The notes under the pieces: model-generated
Seen by the model: only the letters and a program-made list of their open reading frames with translations
Told to the model about the DNA's origin: nothing
Database searches by the model: none
From: Aestuariivita sp.
GTDB lineage: Bacteria; Pseudomonadota; Alphaproteobacteria; Rhodobacterales; Rhodobacteraceae
NCBI GenBank assembly: GCA_026709985.1
Contig: JAPORY010000114.1
Span: 58,647-122,646 of the forward strand
Length of the DNA stretch: 64,000 nucleotides
Direction: 5' to 3'
In this document: one piece after another, positions 46,752 to 57,217 of the stretch
Numbering within the stretch: the stretch's first letter is position 1
Layout of the letters: every line of letters starts with the position of its first letter
Made by a program: the position numbers and the translations under genes

Positions 46752-47507
46752 TCAGTTCCGAACCGCCGCTCGATACGGTTTGGGATCCCAAGAGCAGGCA
46801 AATCCGTCACCGTCGGGGTCAATGCCGAGCGTATCAGATTGGGGACCGCCACGAGAAAGAAAATCTAGTTGCGCTAAATCCGATGAGGCGTAACTTGCGC
46901 ACCGCCGCTCTGATTGCGGGCGCAATTGGCTCCCGAAACGTGAATATATTTGATCGCCTATTTCGTTATTTGTCTGTAACGCAAACTCAACAATATTTGG
47001 CGTTGTCGACTGTGAACGCTCTGGCACATCTGTCGGCAAAACGACTTGATATTGCGATTGATTTCGAGCGATTCTCTCCGCGTCACTCGCAATCGTTTCG
47101 CGTTCCGAAACAGCCGTGAAGTCATTTTCGTCGGAGATACTCGCATTATCAAGTAACTTTGGTGGTGGATTCGCTGGACTAGCTTCCACAGTGGTGTTGT
47201 CCGACCCAGATGACGGCTCAGCTAGTACCGACGCCGCATCAAGTATGATATCACGATCAGCGTCTCTTGGTTGCTCCAAATTAGCGGATGATGAACGGCC
47301 TACCTCAAATTGCGTCCCCGTCCCCGAGTTACGGTCAGCCGCTATTGTTGCAATGCTCTCATCAAACAATTGCCGCGGTTCAGCAGATCCCGTTTCTGAT
47401 TGTTGGATCGGTCCGACAGCCAGTGTTCCCTCCAGAGCGGGACTGTTGACCGGTTCACATCCACCTTGAACCACAATCGTAGCGACCAATAAACTCTTTA
47501 GCCTCAA
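46752..47507 (-). CDS. Lipoprotein with excalibur-like C-terminal motif (hypothetical)
   Basis: The product is about 251 residues. From TTG 47507 the start reads RLKSLLVATIVVQGGCEP, a lipoprotein signal with lipobox VQGGC, and AGGTGAG lies upstream; GTG 47516 is an alternative. The middle 150 residues are Ser/Asn/Pro-rich and probably disordered. The C-terminal 50 residues, RCASYASSDLAQLDFLSRGG, then DPDGDGFACSWDPKPYR, resemble excalibur-type calcium-binding motifs (DxDxDGxxC). Its position next to an AmpD-like amidase suggests an envelope role. Confidence 0.6.
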   Translation of the reverse strand: MRLKSLLVATIVVQGGCEPVNSPALEGTLAVGPIQQSETGSAEPRQLFDESIATIAADRNSGTGTQFEVGRSSSANLEQPRDADRDIILDAASVLAEPSSGSDNTTVEASPANPPPKLLDNASISDENDFTAVSERETIASDAERIARNQSQYQVVLPTDVPERSQSTTPNIVEFALQTNNEIGDQIYSRFGSQLRPQSERRCASYASSDLAQLDFLSRGGPQSDTLGIDPDGDGFACSWDPKPYRAAVRN

Positions 47508-47542
47508 AACACTCACCTACTCGCGCTTGAATTAACCGTCTA

Positions 47543-49030
47543 TCACCACCAGCACTTCGGCTTATCTTGGAAACCAGCCGACTGCTCTAGGACAAAAGCC
47601 AAGTTCAATAGTTCATCTTCCTGCCAAGGCTGGCCAATCAACTGTAATCCCAAAGGTAAACCCTCTGAATTTGTTCCAGTTGGTACCGAGATCGCTGGCA
47701 ACCCTGCTAAGTTAACTGTTACCGTAAAAATATCATTGAGATACATCTGCACTGGATCGGTTTTCGCGGAGTCACCCAGTTCGAACGCTGCTGAGGGTGT
47801 TGAAGGGGTCAAAATCGCATCAATACCCTGTGAGAAAACATCTTCGAAGTCCTTCTTGATCAAACTGCGCACTTTTCGAGCGCGATTGTAATGCGCATCA
47901 TAAAATCCTGCTGACAACACATAGGTTCCGACCATCAGACGCCTTTTTACCTCGGCACCGAATCCCTCAGCCCGTGTCTTTTCATACATATCCACAATGC
48001 TATCTCCCGGAGCGAGTTGCGCACGGCGCCCGAAGCGCACACCGTCATAGCGCGCCAGATTTGATGAAGCCTCAGCTGGTGCAATTACATAATAGGTTGG
48101 AAGAGCAAATTCGGTATGCGGCAGAGAAATATCAACAATCTTTGCTCCAGCCGTGGCCAGCATGTCGCGACCTGCTGTCCAGAGGGTCGCAATTTCATTA
48201 GGAAGCTGGTCGAGCAGATATTCTTTTGGAATACCGATTGTTTTTCTGCGGATATCACCGCTCAGCGCCGCTTCAAAATTGGGAACTGGTATGTCGACCG
48301 ATGTCGAGTCTTTCGCGTCATGGCCGCACATCGCCGTTAGCATGATCGCCGCATCGCGGACAGTTTTCGTCATTGGACCAGCTTGGTCGAGAGATGAGGC
48401 AAAGGCGACAATACCCCAACGTGAACAACGACCGTAAGTTGGTTTGATACCAGTAATTCCGCAAAATGAGGCCGGTTGTCGAATTGACCCGCCGGTATCG
48501 GTCCCGGTTGCAGCGAGACATAAATCCGCAGCGACTGCGGCAGCCGAACCACCTGAGGAGCCACCCGGAGTCAGGCGGCACCCATCATTTTTTCGACGCC
48601 AGGGATTGACCACCTCACCAAAAAAAGACGTCTCGTTCGAGGATCCCATTGCAAACTCATCCATATTGAGCTTGCCGAGCATGATCGCGCCAGCATCAAG
48701 CAATTTTTGACTGACCGTCGATTCATAAGGTGGCGTAAATCCCTCCAAAATGCGACTACCTGCCTGCGTGGGAACGTCTTTGGTACAAAAGAGATCCTTG
48801 ATCCCGATTGGTAGCCCACACAATGCGGGGGCATCCCCTGACGCTAACTGCTGATCGGCAGTAGTAGCTCGGTCTAAGGCAGTTTCAGGCGTTAAATGTA
48901 CAAATGCATTTAGCTTTGAAGCGGACTCGATTGCCAGCAAACAAGCCTCTGTCAACTCATACGCATTCGCCTCACGCGCCAAGAGCGCGTCACGCGCCGC
49001 CGCCAGACCAAGTTCATTAAGTTTTGTCAA
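47543..49030 (-). CDS. gatA: Glutamyl-tRNA(Gln)/aspartyl-tRNA(Asn) amidotransferase subunit A
   Basis: The 495-residue amidase-signature enzyme has the catalytic Lys in [12 protein letters not shown], the cis-Ser in [14 protein letters not shown], and the nucleophilic Ser in [19 protein letters not shown]. It makes Gln-tRNA or Asn-tRNA by transamidation. The start is TTG 49030, with GGAG eight bases upstream. It follows gatC immediately; gatB is not in the window. Confidence 0.96.
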   Translation of the reverse strand: MTKLNELGLAAARDALLAREANAYELTEACLLAIESASKLNAFVHLTPETALDRATTADQQLASGDAPALCGLPIGIKDLFCTKDVPTQAGSRILEGFTPPYESTVSQKLLDAGAIMLGKLNMDEFAMGSSNETSFFGEVVNPWRRKNDGCRLTPGGSSGGSAAAVAADLCLAATGTDTGGSIRQPASFCGITGIKPTYGRCSRWGIVAFASSLDQAGPMTKTVRDAAIMLTAMCGHDAKDSTSVDIPVPNFEAALSGDIRRKTIGIPKEYLLDQLPNEIATLWTAGRDMLATAGAKIVDISLPHTEFALPTYYVIAPAEASSNLARYDGVRFGRRAQLAPGDSIVDMYEKTRAEGFGAEVKRRLMVGTYVLSAGFYDAHYNRARKVRSLIKKDFEDVFSQGIDAILTPSTPSAAFELGDSAKTDPVQMYLNDIFTVTVNLAGLPAISVPTGTNSEGLPLGLQLIGQPWQEDELLNLAFVLEQSAGFQDKPKCWW

Positions 49031-49035
49031 CGAGA

Positions 49036-49323
49036 TTACTCCACGACCTTCGGGACCGCAAAAAAACCTTCGCGCGCATCCGGCGCATTCGCGAGTATCT
49101 TAGCTGAGATATCACCCGCAGTTACTGTATCTTTTCGTTGTTTAAGGTGCATCGGTGTCACCGATACCATCGGCTCAATACCTTTAACGTCTACCTGACT
49201 TAGTTGGGCAATAAAGCCGAGTATTGCGCTGAATTCTTCCACCATGGTTGGCAAGTTTTGCGGATCGACCTTGATCCGAGCAAGCTTTGCCATTCGAGCC
49301 ACAGTTTCCTCATTGATAGCCAT
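49036..49323 (-). CDS. gatC: Glutamyl-tRNA(Gln) amidotransferase subunit C
   Basis: The 95-residue protein reads [20 protein letters not shown], then [20 protein letters not shown], then [17 protein letters not shown], and ends in [18 protein letters not shown]. This is GatC along its full length, stabilising GatA. The start is ATG 49323 with GGAG about eight bases upstream. It is five bases from gatA on the same strand. Confidence 0.96.
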   Translation of the reverse strand: MAINEETVARMAKLARIKVDPQNLPTMVEEFSAILGFIAQLSQVDVKGIEPMVSVTPMHLKQRKDTVTAGDISAKILANAPDAREGFFAVPKVVE

Positions 49324-49481
49324 TGACAACACTCCGAATATGACTGCCCGCTCTTAACGTTTTTGTCAGGTCGCTTCAAGACGGTCACCTACAACCGTTG
49401 TATGGATCACTACAAAGCGATCCTGTAAAACAATCAAATCAAAATCGCGAGCAACTGACTAGGATCATCGCTTGGGCTCGA

Positions 49482-49946
49482 CTATTCACACTTGGATGAG
49501 CCTCGTCGGTCGGCAAAAAAAGTCCGAAGAAGGGCCGCAGATGTCTCACCACCGATTTCGCCATATACTTCTGGACAATGATGAATTTGCGGGTGAGAAA
49601 ACACCTTAACGCCGTGAACAACGCCTCCAGATTTCGGATCCTCAGCTCCAAAATATAAGCGAGCGATTCGCGCTATGGCAATGGCGGCGGCGCACATCGC
49701 ACAGGGTTCCAGCGTGACGTATAGATCATAACCGTTGAGACGGTCTGTACTTTGCTGTCGACATCCCTCTCGGATAACGAGTATTTCAGCATGAGCCGTT
49801 GGATCATTTAACTCACGATTGCGATTACCGGCAGCAGCAATCATATCACCTTGAGGGGAAATCAATACAGCACCAACGGGTACCTCACCACGGTGCGCTG
49901 CGGCGCGAGCTTCGGTCAAAGCTCGCTGCATGAAGGACTTGAACAT
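49482..49946 (-). CDS. tadA: tRNA-specific adenosine deaminase
   Basis: The 154-residue zinc deaminase has the catalytic HAE in PTAHAEILVI, PCxxC in LEPCAMCAAAIAIARI, and EVPVGAVLI at the start. It converts A34 to inosine in the anticodon of tRNA-Arg. The gene diverges from the pseudouridine-synthase gene (62-base gap), a common arrangement. Confidence 0.94.
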   Translation of the reverse strand: MFKSFMQRALTEARAAAHRGEVPVGAVLISPQGDMIAAAGNRNRELNDPTAHAEILVIREGCRQQSTDRLNGYDLYVTLEPCAMCAAAIAIARIARLYFGAEDPKSGGVVHGVKVFSHPQIHHCPEVYGEIGGETSAALLRTFFADRRGSSKCE

Positions 49947-50008
49947 CGAAAGCTTCTCAATCTTACCAGTCGGATTATTCTACCCATGAACAACCTCGTG
50001 ATGCAACA

Positions 50009-50743
50009 ATGACGAAGACTGCTCGTGACGGTGAACGCATCGCCAAGAGACTAGCTCGCACTGGCATAGCTTCGCGCCGCGAGATTGAGCGCATGATTAT
50101 GGCTAGACGAATCAAAGTCAACGGACAGACAATTGCTAGTCCGGCTAAAAATATAACTGATAGAGATCATGTTCAGGTTGACGGCGTTTCTGCTTCATCA
50201 CCATCACCGCCCAAACTTTGGCGGTTTCACAAGCCAATTGGCACCGTCACGACTGAGCGTGACCCAAATGGGCGACCAACAATTTTTGATTATCTCCCTG
50301 ACTACCTTCCCCGAGTGCTCTATATTGGCCGTCTAGACTACAATTCTGAGGGCTTATTGCTTCTCACCAATGACGGTGGCCTTAAACGACGGCTAGAACT
50401 ACCAACAAACAATTGGTTGAGAAGATACCGAGTGCGGGTGAAAGGTACCCCGACGGAAGCCAAGCTCGATGAACTTCGCTCTGGGCTTATTTTGAATGAC
50501 GAGAGATTTAAGCCGATGCAGGTGAACGTTGATCGACAACAGAGATCCAATGCTTGGCTTACTATTGGTCTGCGCGAGGGAAAAAATCGTGAAATTCGAC
50601 GCGCATTGGCGCATTGCGGACTATCGGTCAATCGCCTTATTCGAATCTCATTTGGACCATTCCAACTCGGCTCAATGAAGGCTGGTAACGCTAAGGAAGT
50701 CTCTACGAAGGTCTTACGTGATCAGCTAGGCCTTGAATCATAA
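50009..50743 (+). CDS. RsuA/RluB-family pseudouridine synthase
   Basis: The 244-residue enzyme has an N-terminal S4 domain (RLARTGIASRREIERMIM, then RRIKVNGQ) and a catalytic core with GRLDYNSEGLLLLTND, where the Asp is the nucleophile, and REGKNREIRRALAHCGLSV. It modifies a uridine in 16S or 23S rRNA, RluB-like being more usual for this neighbourhood, but position cannot be settled by reading. Diverges from tadA. Confidence 0.92.
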   Translation: MTKTARDGERIAKRLARTGIASRREIERMIMARRIKVNGQTIASPAKNITDRDHVQVDGVSASSPSPPKLWRFHKPIGTVTTERDPNGRPTIFDYLPDYLPRVLYIGRLDYNSEGLLLLTNDGGLKRRLELPTNNWLRRYRVRVKGTPTEAKLDELRSGLILNDERFKPMQVNVDRQQRSNAWLTIGLREGKNREIRRALAHCGLSVNRLIRISFGPFQLGSMKAGNAKEVSTKVLRDQLGLES

Positions 50744-51200
50744 TGCGATGACAGTTGCGTTTCGGCCGTTCGCAAGAGAATTGAAACTGGCTGCTTCCGC
50801 TAGATCGTGAGGCTTCACTCAACGCGCTGGGCTGGTTTGCAAATTTCGAGAGCGTTCATGGATTCGTCGGTGGCCTTGATGCCAAATTCATGCTTAGTAC
50901 GATCTCGTTTTAATTTTTTTACAATCGGCTGCCGTTGTAGCGGTGGCAATCAGGTCGAAAATTATTTGATAATTGACAAACCGATGTTACAGCTTTTGGC
51001 TAACTTGTCAGTTGTTGTAACTCGCATTTCTTTGGTTACTTAAGTTCGCCCCACGATCCTCCGTCTAAGAATAAACTAGCCCAAACGGCAGAAAAATTAT
51101 GCGATGTGAATTTACCGCACAGCAACTATTTCTTAAGCTGGATTGCACCTAATTGGATTCTCCAAGATGACTTTTGGCAGCGACCGCTAGTTGAACGGGT
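50744..51200. other. Gene-poor interval between the pseudouridine synthase and urease
   Basis: In many alphaproteobacteria rsmD follows this synthase. No frame here resembles it. Short plus-strand frames with many stops are present and nothing can be called. It probably contains the urease promoter close to 51100-51200. Confidence 0.4.
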
Positions 51201-52049
51201 ATGGAAAATGAGACCCGCCTGCAAAGCGTTCCAAACACCCCAGAAAACACGTCCTTGCCTCGGGCAAAGGGTGAAGTTCGATTATCAACTAAGCTGCATA
51301 GCAACAAAACAGTCATCTGTAAGTTACGGCAATCAGGATCACTTCGATGTTTATTTCCACGAACCGATCAACGCCAACTGCAGGCAGTCTTATTGAATTG
51401 CGCTGGCGGGATGACTGGTGGTGATCGTTATGATCTTAATGCCGAAGTCAAAGAGGGAACGACTTTAACGATTTCCACCCAAGCCGCAGAAAAGATTTAT
51501 CGCGCTCCGTACGGACAATCTGCACAAGTCAATAGTCACATTAGAGTTGAACAACATGCGCATCTATACTGGTTGCCTCAAGAAACAATTTTGTTCGAAG
51601 ACTCGGCCCTAGAAAGATCTTTGAATATCAGAATCGCAAAGACAAGCACACTGTTACTCACAGAGTCGTTGGTGTTTGGACGCTTGGAGATGGGCGAGTC
51701 AATCAGGTCTTCCCGATTGTCTGACCGGGTCGATATTCGCCGAGGCGGAGTTCCTCTTTTTCTTGACATCGTGAAATTTTCTGGAGATGTAGCGTCTCAA
51801 CTTGATCGTCTCGCGGTCGCAAGCTCCGCCCGAGTCGTGACTTCCCTGTTGTATGTCGGTCGCGACGCGGCCTTGCGCCAACCAAGGCTACTTGAACTTC
51901 TGCCCAAAAAAGCAGGGATAAGTCAACTTGAAGAGGAAGTTCTCGTCTTGCGCATGCTTTCGCAAGACACTAACTTGATGCGGTCAACTCTTATTCCGAT
52001 TTTAGATTTTCTCAGTAACAAGAGCTTGCCTCAATGTTGGAATTTATAA
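51201..52049 (+). CDS. ureD: Urease accessory protein UreD
   Basis: The 282-residue protein has the UreD pattern [56 protein letters not shown] and [12 protein letters not shown]. It forms the scaffold with UreF and UreG for nickel loading of urease. The start is ATG 51201, without a strong ribosome-binding site. It opens the urease cluster, one base before ureA. Confidence 0.93.
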   Translation: MENETRLQSVPNTPENTSLPRAKGEVRLSTKLHSNKTVICKLRQSGSLRCLFPRTDQRQLQAVLLNCAGGMTGGDRYDLNAEVKEGTTLTISTQAAEKIYRAPYGQSAQVNSHIRVEQHAHLYWLPQETILFEDSALERSLNIRIAKTSTLLLTESLVFGRLEMGESIRSSRLSDRVDIRRGGVPLFLDIVKFSGDVASQLDRLAVASSARVVTSLLYVGRDAALRQPRLLELLPKKAGISQLEEEVLVLRMLSQDTNLMRSTLIPILDFLSNKSLPQCWNL

Positions 52050-52050
52050 T

Positions 52051-52353
52051 ATGAATTTAACCCCACGTGAAAAAGATAAGCTCCTCATTTCCGTTGCAGC
52101 CGAGGTTGCCCGCAAACGTTTGGCGCGCGGTGTTAAGCTCAATCACCCAGAAGCCGTTGCCCTGATTACTGATGCCGTTCTTGAAGGTGCTCGAGACGGT
52201 CGCTCGGTTGCTGACATGATGGAAATCGGTGCTGAAATTATCTCCCGAAACCAATGTCTTGACGGCGTTGCTGAGATGGTTCACGAAATCCAAGTCGAAG
52301 CGACCTTTCCAGACGGAACGAAGTTGGTAACGGTTCACAATCCGATTAGGTAA
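52051..52353 (+). CDS. ureA: Urease subunit gamma
   Basis: The 100-residue protein reads [20 protein letters not shown], then [20 protein letters not shown], then [14 protein letters not shown] and [24 protein letters not shown] ending. This is the normal full-length gamma subunit. It follows ureD by one base. Confidence 0.96.
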   Translation: MNLTPREKDKLLISVAAEVARKRLARGVKLNHPEAVALITDAVLEGARDGRSVADMMEIGAEIISRNQCLDGVAEMVHEIQVEATFPDGTKLVTVHNPIR

Positions 52354-52565
52354 CAGGCAAATCCTCGCTCATTCGGTTGGGTCGAAACCGAAACTATCGA
52401 ACCAATACCTACAGTTTGGAAATTTGTGTCTGTAAAAAACCTAAAAATCAGTAAAAAAAATCGCTCGCCTGATGAATTTTGCAAGAGGCTCACTTGACAA
52501 TAGCTAATGACTGAATCACCGACAGTTTGATGCTATCAAGCTTCGATTAATGCCGAGTTTTATCT
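52354..52565. other. Intergenic gap between ureA and ureB
   Basis: Urease subunit genes usually touch or overlap, while here 212 bases separate them. The gap has a TTGACA at 52493-52498 but no good -10 at standard distance, and no ORF or IS end was recognised. Confidence 0.5.
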
Positions 52566-52877
52566 ATGATTCCAGGAAAAATCATCGTCGCTGACGGCGA
52601 AATTACCCTAAACGCCAATCGTCAAACTATTGCGTTGATGGTCGCAAATACTGGCGACCGGCCAATCCAAGTAGGGTCCCACTATCACTTTGGCGAAGCA
52701 AACACCGCGTTAACATTTGATCGAGACGCAGCCCGTGGCATGCGCCTAGACATTGCCGCCGGGACATCTGTTCGCTTCGAACCAGGCCAACGGCGCGAAG
52801 TTCGGTTGATTCCGTTTGCCGGAAAGCGCAATGTATTTGGATTTAATCGCCAAGTGATGGGGACGATTTCTCCTTAA
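52566..52877 (+). CDS. ureB: Urease subunit beta
   Basis: The 103-residue protein reads [20 protein letters not shown], then [20 protein letters not shown], then [20 protein letters not shown], ending in [10 protein letters not shown]. This is the complete beta subunit. Upstream spacing to ureA is unusual, see the gap entry. ureC follows after 84 bases. Confidence 0.96.
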   Translation: MIPGKIIVADGEITLNANRQTIALMVANTGDRPIQVGSHYHFGEANTALTFDRDAARGMRLDIAAGTSVRFEPGQRREVRLIPFAGKRNVFGFNRQVMGTISP

Positions 52878-52961
52878 GCAACCAATCGACTAGAATTCTC
52901 CTTCTTGGATGTGATCGGACTGTTCGTCGACATTGCTATACTCAAGAATTATGAGGACTAG

Positions 52962-54671
52962 ATGCCCATAACAATCCCGCGCACTGACTATGCCGCAATG
53001 TTTGGTCCTACAACTGGCGACAAGATACAGCTTGCAGACACTGACCTCATCATTGAAATTGAACATGATCACACGCACTACGGCGAGGAAGTCAAGTTTG
53101 GCGGCGGCAAGGTGATCAGAGATGGTATGGGACAGTCGCAAGCCACTCGCGCGGAAGGGGCGGTCGATACGGTCATCACCAATGCGGTGATTGTTGACTA
53201 TAGCGGTATCTATAAGGCCGATGTCGGAATCAAAGACGGTCGCATCGCCAAACTTGGAAAGGCTGGCAACCCCGATACGCAACCCGATATCGACATTATC
53301 ATTGGACCCGGCACTGAGGCCATCGCCGGCGAAGGAAAGATCCTAACGGCCGGTGGCTTTGACAGTCACATTCACTTTATCTGCCCGCAGCAAATTGAAG
53401 ACGCGCTGCACTCTGGCTTAACAACCATGCTCGGCGGCGGCACCGGTCCCGCCCACGGAACACTCGCAACGACGTGTACCCCAGGCCCTTGGCATATCAG
53501 TCGCATGCTGCAAGCGGCCGATGCCTTCCCCATGAATCTCGCTTTCGCTGGTAAGGGCAATGCCGCATTACCTGCCGCTCTTGAAGAACAGGTTGCCGCT
53601 GGAGCCTGTGCGCTAAAGCTTCACGAGGATTGGGGAACCACACCCGCAGCGATTGATAACTGTCTTGCAGTCGCAGACGCGCATGACGTGCAAGTCATGA
53701 TTCATACCGATACGCTCAATGAGAGCGGTTTTGTCGAGAATACTATAAAAGCCATCGACGGACGCACAATTCACGCCTTCCATACCGAAGGCGCTGGCGG
53801 TGGACATGCACCCGATATCATCAAGATCTGCGGCGAAGCGCACGTGCTACCTTCCTCAACTAATCCAACTCGCCCGTTCACCATTAACACGATTGAAGAA
53901 CATCTTGATATGCTCATGGTGTGCCACCACTTGGATAAGTCGATCCCTGAGGATGTGGCATTCGCAGAAAGTCGGATTCGTCGTGAAACGATCGCCGCCG
54001 AAGATATCCTTCACGACATGGGTGCCTTCTCAATAATGGCGTCGGACAGTCAAGCCATGGGGCGTGTGGGAGAGGTCGTCATACGCACCTGGCAAACCGC
54101 CGATAAGATGAAGAAGCAACGCGGGCGACTGCCAGAAGAAACCGCTGAGAATGATAATCTCAGAGTACGCCGCTACGTCGCAAAATACACCATAAATCCA
54201 GCCGTTGCCCATGGATTAGCGGACGAGATTGGATCAATCACTGAGGGCAAACGTGCGGACTTGGTCTTGTGGTCTCCGGCCTTTTTTGGCGTCAAACCTG
54301 AGATGGTTTTGATTGGCGGCAGTATCGCTATGGCACAAATGGGAGATCCAAACGCATCAATTCCAACCCCGCAACCAGTCTATTCACGACCGATGTTTGG
54401 GGCATTCGGTCGTAACTTAGAACAGTCATCCGTGACCTTCGTGAGCCAAACGGCCCAAGATGCCAACATCGGTTCGACGCTCGGATTAGCAAAACAAACG
54501 CTTTGTGTGAATAATACGCGACAAATTAACAAGAAAGATCTTCATCTAAATACCGCTACTCCGCACATGGAAGTCGATCCTGAAACCTATGAAGTTCGAG
54601 CCGACGGCGAATTGCTCACCTGTCAACCCGCCGAAAAACTACCTTTGGCGCAGCTCTATTTCATGTACTGA
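52962..54671 (+). CDS. ureC: Urease subunit alpha
   Basis: The 569-residue catalytic subunit has [14 protein letters not shown] (nickel His-x-His), the carbamylated Lys in [48 protein letters not shown], and the flap Cys/His in [20 protein letters not shown]. It hydrolyses urea to ammonia and carbamate. All active-site motifs are intact. The stop is 10 bases before the ureE start. Confidence 0.98.
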   Translation: MPITIPRTDYAAMFGPTTGDKIQLADTDLIIEIEHDHTHYGEEVKFGGGKVIRDGMGQSQATRAEGAVDTVITNAVIVDYSGIYKADVGIKDGRIAKLGKAGNPDTQPDIDIIIGPGTEAIAGEGKILTAGGFDSHIHFICPQQIEDALHSGLTTMLGGGTGPAHGTLATTCTPGPWHISRMLQAADAFPMNLAFAGKGNAALPAALEEQVAAGACALKLHEDWGTTPAAIDNCLAVADAHDVQVMIHTDTLNESGFVENTIKAIDGRTIHAFHTEGAGGGHAPDIIKICGEAHVLPSSTNPTRPFTINTIEEHLDMLMVCHHLDKSIPEDVAFAESRIRRETIAAEDILHDMGAFSIMASDSQAMGRVGEVVIRTWQTADKMKKQRGRLPEETAENDNLRVRRYVAKYTINPAVAHGLADEIGSITEGKRADLVLWSPAFFGVKPEMVLIGGSIAMAQMGDPNASIPTPQPVYSRPMFGAFGRNLEQSSVTFVSQTAQDANIGSTLGLAKQTLCVNNTRQINKKDLHLNTATPHMEVDPETYEVRADGELLTCQPAEKLPLAQLYFMY

Positions 54672-54681
54672 CGGTGGCAAT

Positions 54682-55137
54682 GTGACACTCCCCATCAGTC
54701 AAGAAACTCGGCACACAAACCACCTCAGCCAACCCGACTTGGTGAGTGATACGGTTGCTCTGAATTTCGAGGAACGCTTATTGAGACGAAGGGTCTTGAC
54801 AACAGTAAAGGGTCATAAATTTCTGGTGAATTTTGTCAAAACTATTGCAGTCAATCAGCACGATGCTTTCGTTCTCGAAGATGGTCACAGAATCGGGGTG
54901 GTTCTGGCCTTAGAACCGTTGCTCGAAGTAAAGGGAAATTTATCGAGACTTGCTTGGCATATCGGTAATCGCCATACCCCGTGTCAGATTGAACAACACC
55001 GACTCCTCATTCAAGACAATCATGTAATGGCCGATATGCTTCGTGTTCTGGGTGCCAAAACCCGTTCAGTTACAGAACCCTTCGACCCCGAACGCGGTGC
55101 CTATGGCCTTGGACGCACCCATGCCCACACCCATTGA
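54682..55137 (+). CDS. ureE: Urease accessory protein UreE
   Basis: The 151-residue protein starts at GTG 54682, ten bases after ureC, because an upstream ATG would lie inside ureC. It contains VALNFEERLLRRRVLTTVKG, LEPLLEVKGNLSRLAWHIGN and HTPCQIEQHRLLIQDN. These features are UreE-like, the nickel metallochaperone. The C-terminus is short and His-containing (RTHAHTH), a modest metal-binding tail. It overlaps ureF by 17 bases. Confidence 0.9.
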   Translation: MTLPISQETRHTNHLSQPDLVSDTVALNFEERLLRRRVLTTVKGHKFLVNFVKTIAVNQHDAFVLEDGHRIGVVLALEPLLEVKGNLSRLAWHIGNRHTPCQIEQHRLLIQDNHVMADMLRVLGAKTRSVTEPFDPERGAYGLGRTHAHTH

Positions 55138-55771
55138 AGTCGCAACGCTCACGCTCTCGCAATGGTTGTCTCCGGCGTTTCCTCTCGGGGCATTTGCCTA
55201 TAGCCATGGTTTAGAAAGTGCCTGCAATGCTGGTTGGATCACTAAGGCTTCCCAATTGGAAACATGGCTTTCTGATATACTCTTATATGGCACTGGGCGC
55301 TCCGATTCATTGTTTATCGCCGCCGCCTATCTCACCAAAACCGAGCGGCAGCTTGCGGAAATTAACCAAACCGTCCGCGCCTTTGCAACCACCGCCGAAC
55401 GACGCCTTGAGACGGAAGCCCAGGGCAAAGCTTTCGGTGAAGCGATTAGAGCTTGGGACATAGAACTAGGCATCTTGACGCTACCGGTCGCACTCGGAGC
55501 CGCGGCGGCCAAGCAACGCTTCCCTCTGAAACTTACGCAGTCGCTTTTTCTGTCAGCATTCTTAACCAATTTAATTCTGGTAAGTCAGAGAATTCTGCCA
55601 ATTGGACAACAAGAGGGATTAAGAATTCTTCGACGATTAACCCCCCTCACCCATGAGATTGCGTATGACACCCAAAGTGGCGATCTCAAGGCCCTTGGAT
55701 CTACAGCATTCCTCAGTGAGATCTCCGCAATGCAACATGAACAACAGACAACCCGGATTTTTCGCTCATGA
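55121..55771 (+). CDS. ureF: Urease accessory protein UreF
   Basis: The 216-residue protein has [39 protein letters not shown] and [20 protein letters not shown], the standard UreF pattern of an all-helical protein. The start is ATG 55121 (PTPIEVAT), and an in-frame ATG at 55100 is possible. It acts with UreD/UreG in nickel insertion. The stop overlaps the ureG start (ATGA). Confidence 0.92.
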   Translation: MPTPIEVATLTLSQWLSPAFPLGAFAYSHGLESACNAGWITKASQLETWLSDILLYGTGRSDSLFIAAAYLTKTERQLAEINQTVRAFATTAERRLETEAQGKAFGEAIRAWDIELGILTLPVALGAAAAKQRFPLKLTQSLFLSAFLTNLILVSQRILPIGQQEGLRILRRLTPLTHEIAYDTQSGDLKALGSTAFLSEISAMQHEQQTTRIFRS

Positions 55772-56382
55772 CAATTTCCAACGGCCCCCTTCGTGTTGGA
55801 ATCGGTGGTCCCGTCGGTGCTGGGAAAACGACATTAACTGCATCGTTGTGCCGAGCCTTACGTGACCGGTTCTCAATGGCGGTCGTTACCAATGACATCT
55901 ATACCCAAGAGGATGCCGACGCTCTTGTGCGGCTGCAGGCATTATCGTCGCAAAGGATCAGGGGCGTTGAAACTGGCGGTTGTCCACATACGGCCATTCG
56001 TGAAGACGCCTCCATTAACCTTGCAGCCATCGCCGATCTTCAAAAACGTTATCCTGATCTTGATATCGTGTTAATTGAGTCGGGTGGGGATAACCTCTCA
56101 GCGACGTTTTCGCCAGAACTGGCTGATATCACCATATACGTCATTGATGTTGCTGCGGGAGGTGATATCCCCCGCAAAGGTGGTCCCGCAATCACCCGCT
56201 CGGATATTTTGGTAGTAAATAAGGTTGACCTAGCTGACTATGTCGGTGTTGATATTGAACAAATGAAACACGATACCATGCAGGTACGCAAGGATAGACC
56301 TTTTGTCTTCTGTCAACTAAAAATTGGCAGTGGTGTGCCCGAAATCATTAATTATCTTGACGAAATCGGCAGTCTGCAATGA
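55768..56382 (+). CDS. ureG: Urease accessory GTPase UreG
   Basis: The 204-residue SIMIBI GTPase has the P-loop [49 protein letters not shown] with the metal-binding Cys-Pro-His, [18 protein letters not shown] and [13 protein letters not shown]. It drives GTP-dependent nickel delivery. Both ends overlap neighbours by ATGA, upstream with ureF and downstream with a small ORF. Confidence 0.96.
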   Translation: MTISNGPLRVGIGGPVGAGKTTLTASLCRALRDRFSMAVVTNDIYTQEDADALVRLQALSSQRIRGVETGGCPHTAIREDASINLAAIADLQKRYPDLDIVLIESGGDNLSATFSPELADITIYVIDVAAGGDIPRKGGPAITRSDILVVNKVDLADYVGVDIEQMKHDTMQVRKDRPFVFCQLKIGSGVPEIINYLDEIGSLQ

Positions 56383-56564
56383 ATATGAGCAATTCACAGG
56401 TAACGGAGTTTGCTTCAGTTGGCAGGCGCTCCGTTATCAGAAATCTCTCAAAAAGTGGTTCGTCAATTCTCGCTATGTTCCCTACTGCCGGCCAACTATT
56501 CAATGAATTGCAGTGGCTAAATCAACTTCTTTCAGTAGGCACAGCAACAAAGGTCAAAAAATGA
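56379..56564 (+). CDS. Small hypothetical protein coupled between ureG and an ankyrin gene
   Basis: The 61-codon frame starts at ATG 56379 overlapping the ureG stop (ATGA). It ends TGA 56562-56564 overlapping the next ATG (ATGA). It reads [20 protein letters not shown], then [20 protein letters not shown], then [20 protein letters not shown]. No signal peptide or membrane segment is present. The double coupling argues for real translation, but no family is recognised. An alternative is leftover of a longer gene. Confidence 0.5.
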   Translation: MNMSNSQVTEFASVGRRSVIRNLSKSGSSILAMFPTAGQLFNELQWLNQLLSVGTATKVKK

Positions 56565-57193
56565 CTGATGAATCTAGTCTCCTTCACGGCACCGACCTAA
56601 TGCAGGCCGTGACCAATGGCGACGTCGAAAAAGTTAGGGAGCTTCTTCAATCCGCAGCGGTCAATGCTGCTGATGCCGACGGTTGGACACCCCTCCATAT
56701 TGCCGTTCACGAACAAAATCGCGAGATAACCCGACTACTGCTTGAACATCCAGAAACGGACGTGAACGCCCGAAACCGTTGGCGAAGTACGCCACTGATG
56801 CTAGCAGCTGGGAGTGGCAATCTTGAGATTGTAGAAAGTCTACTGCGCCACCCCCTCATTATGGTCGATTTACAAGCGGACTATTATGGCCGTACAGCAC
56901 TGATCGAAACCGCCGTTAATGGGCATGCTCATATTACGAGGTGTTTGGTAAATTATGGTGCCGATATCAACATTGCGGATAAGACGGGACGGAATACCGC
57001 CCTCATTGAAGCCATCAAGAACAACCATTCGGATGTGGCAATTTTCCTGCTAAGAACCGGGATGGTAGAATTTTCAAATCGTGACCAACGTCTGCAATGT
57101 TTGATTTGGGCCAGTCGACGAGGTGAGACGCTACGCAAGGAAATGGACAACGCGATTGCGAAGTTCTTCAGTCGAACCGGAAGTTTGCCTTAA
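56561..57193 (+). CDS. Ankyrin repeat protein
   Basis: The 210-residue protein is made mostly of about five ankyrin repeats: TDLMQAVTNGDVEKVRELL, ADGWTPLHIAVHEQNREITR, RSTPLMLAAGSGNLEIVESL, YGRTALIETAVNGHAHITRC, and GRNTALIEAIKNNHSDVAIF. A short basic C-terminus follows. ATG 56561 overlaps the stop of the small ORF, with AAAGGTC upstream. Ankyrin repeats mediate protein binding. No enzymatic domain is visible. No signal peptide, so cytosolic. Linkage to urease could be functional or accidental. Confidence 0.88.
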   Translation: MTDESSLLHGTDLMQAVTNGDVEKVRELLQSAAVNAADADGWTPLHIAVHEQNREITRLLLEHPETDVNARNRWRSTPLMLAAGSGNLEIVESLLRHPLIMVDLQADYYGRTALIETAVNGHAHITRCLVNYGADINIADKTGRNTALIEAIKNNHSDVAIFLLRTGMVEFSNRDQRLQCLIWASRRGETLRKEMDNAIAKFFSRTGSLP

Positions 57194-57217
57194 GCCCGTC
57201 AACCGACAAATACACAC

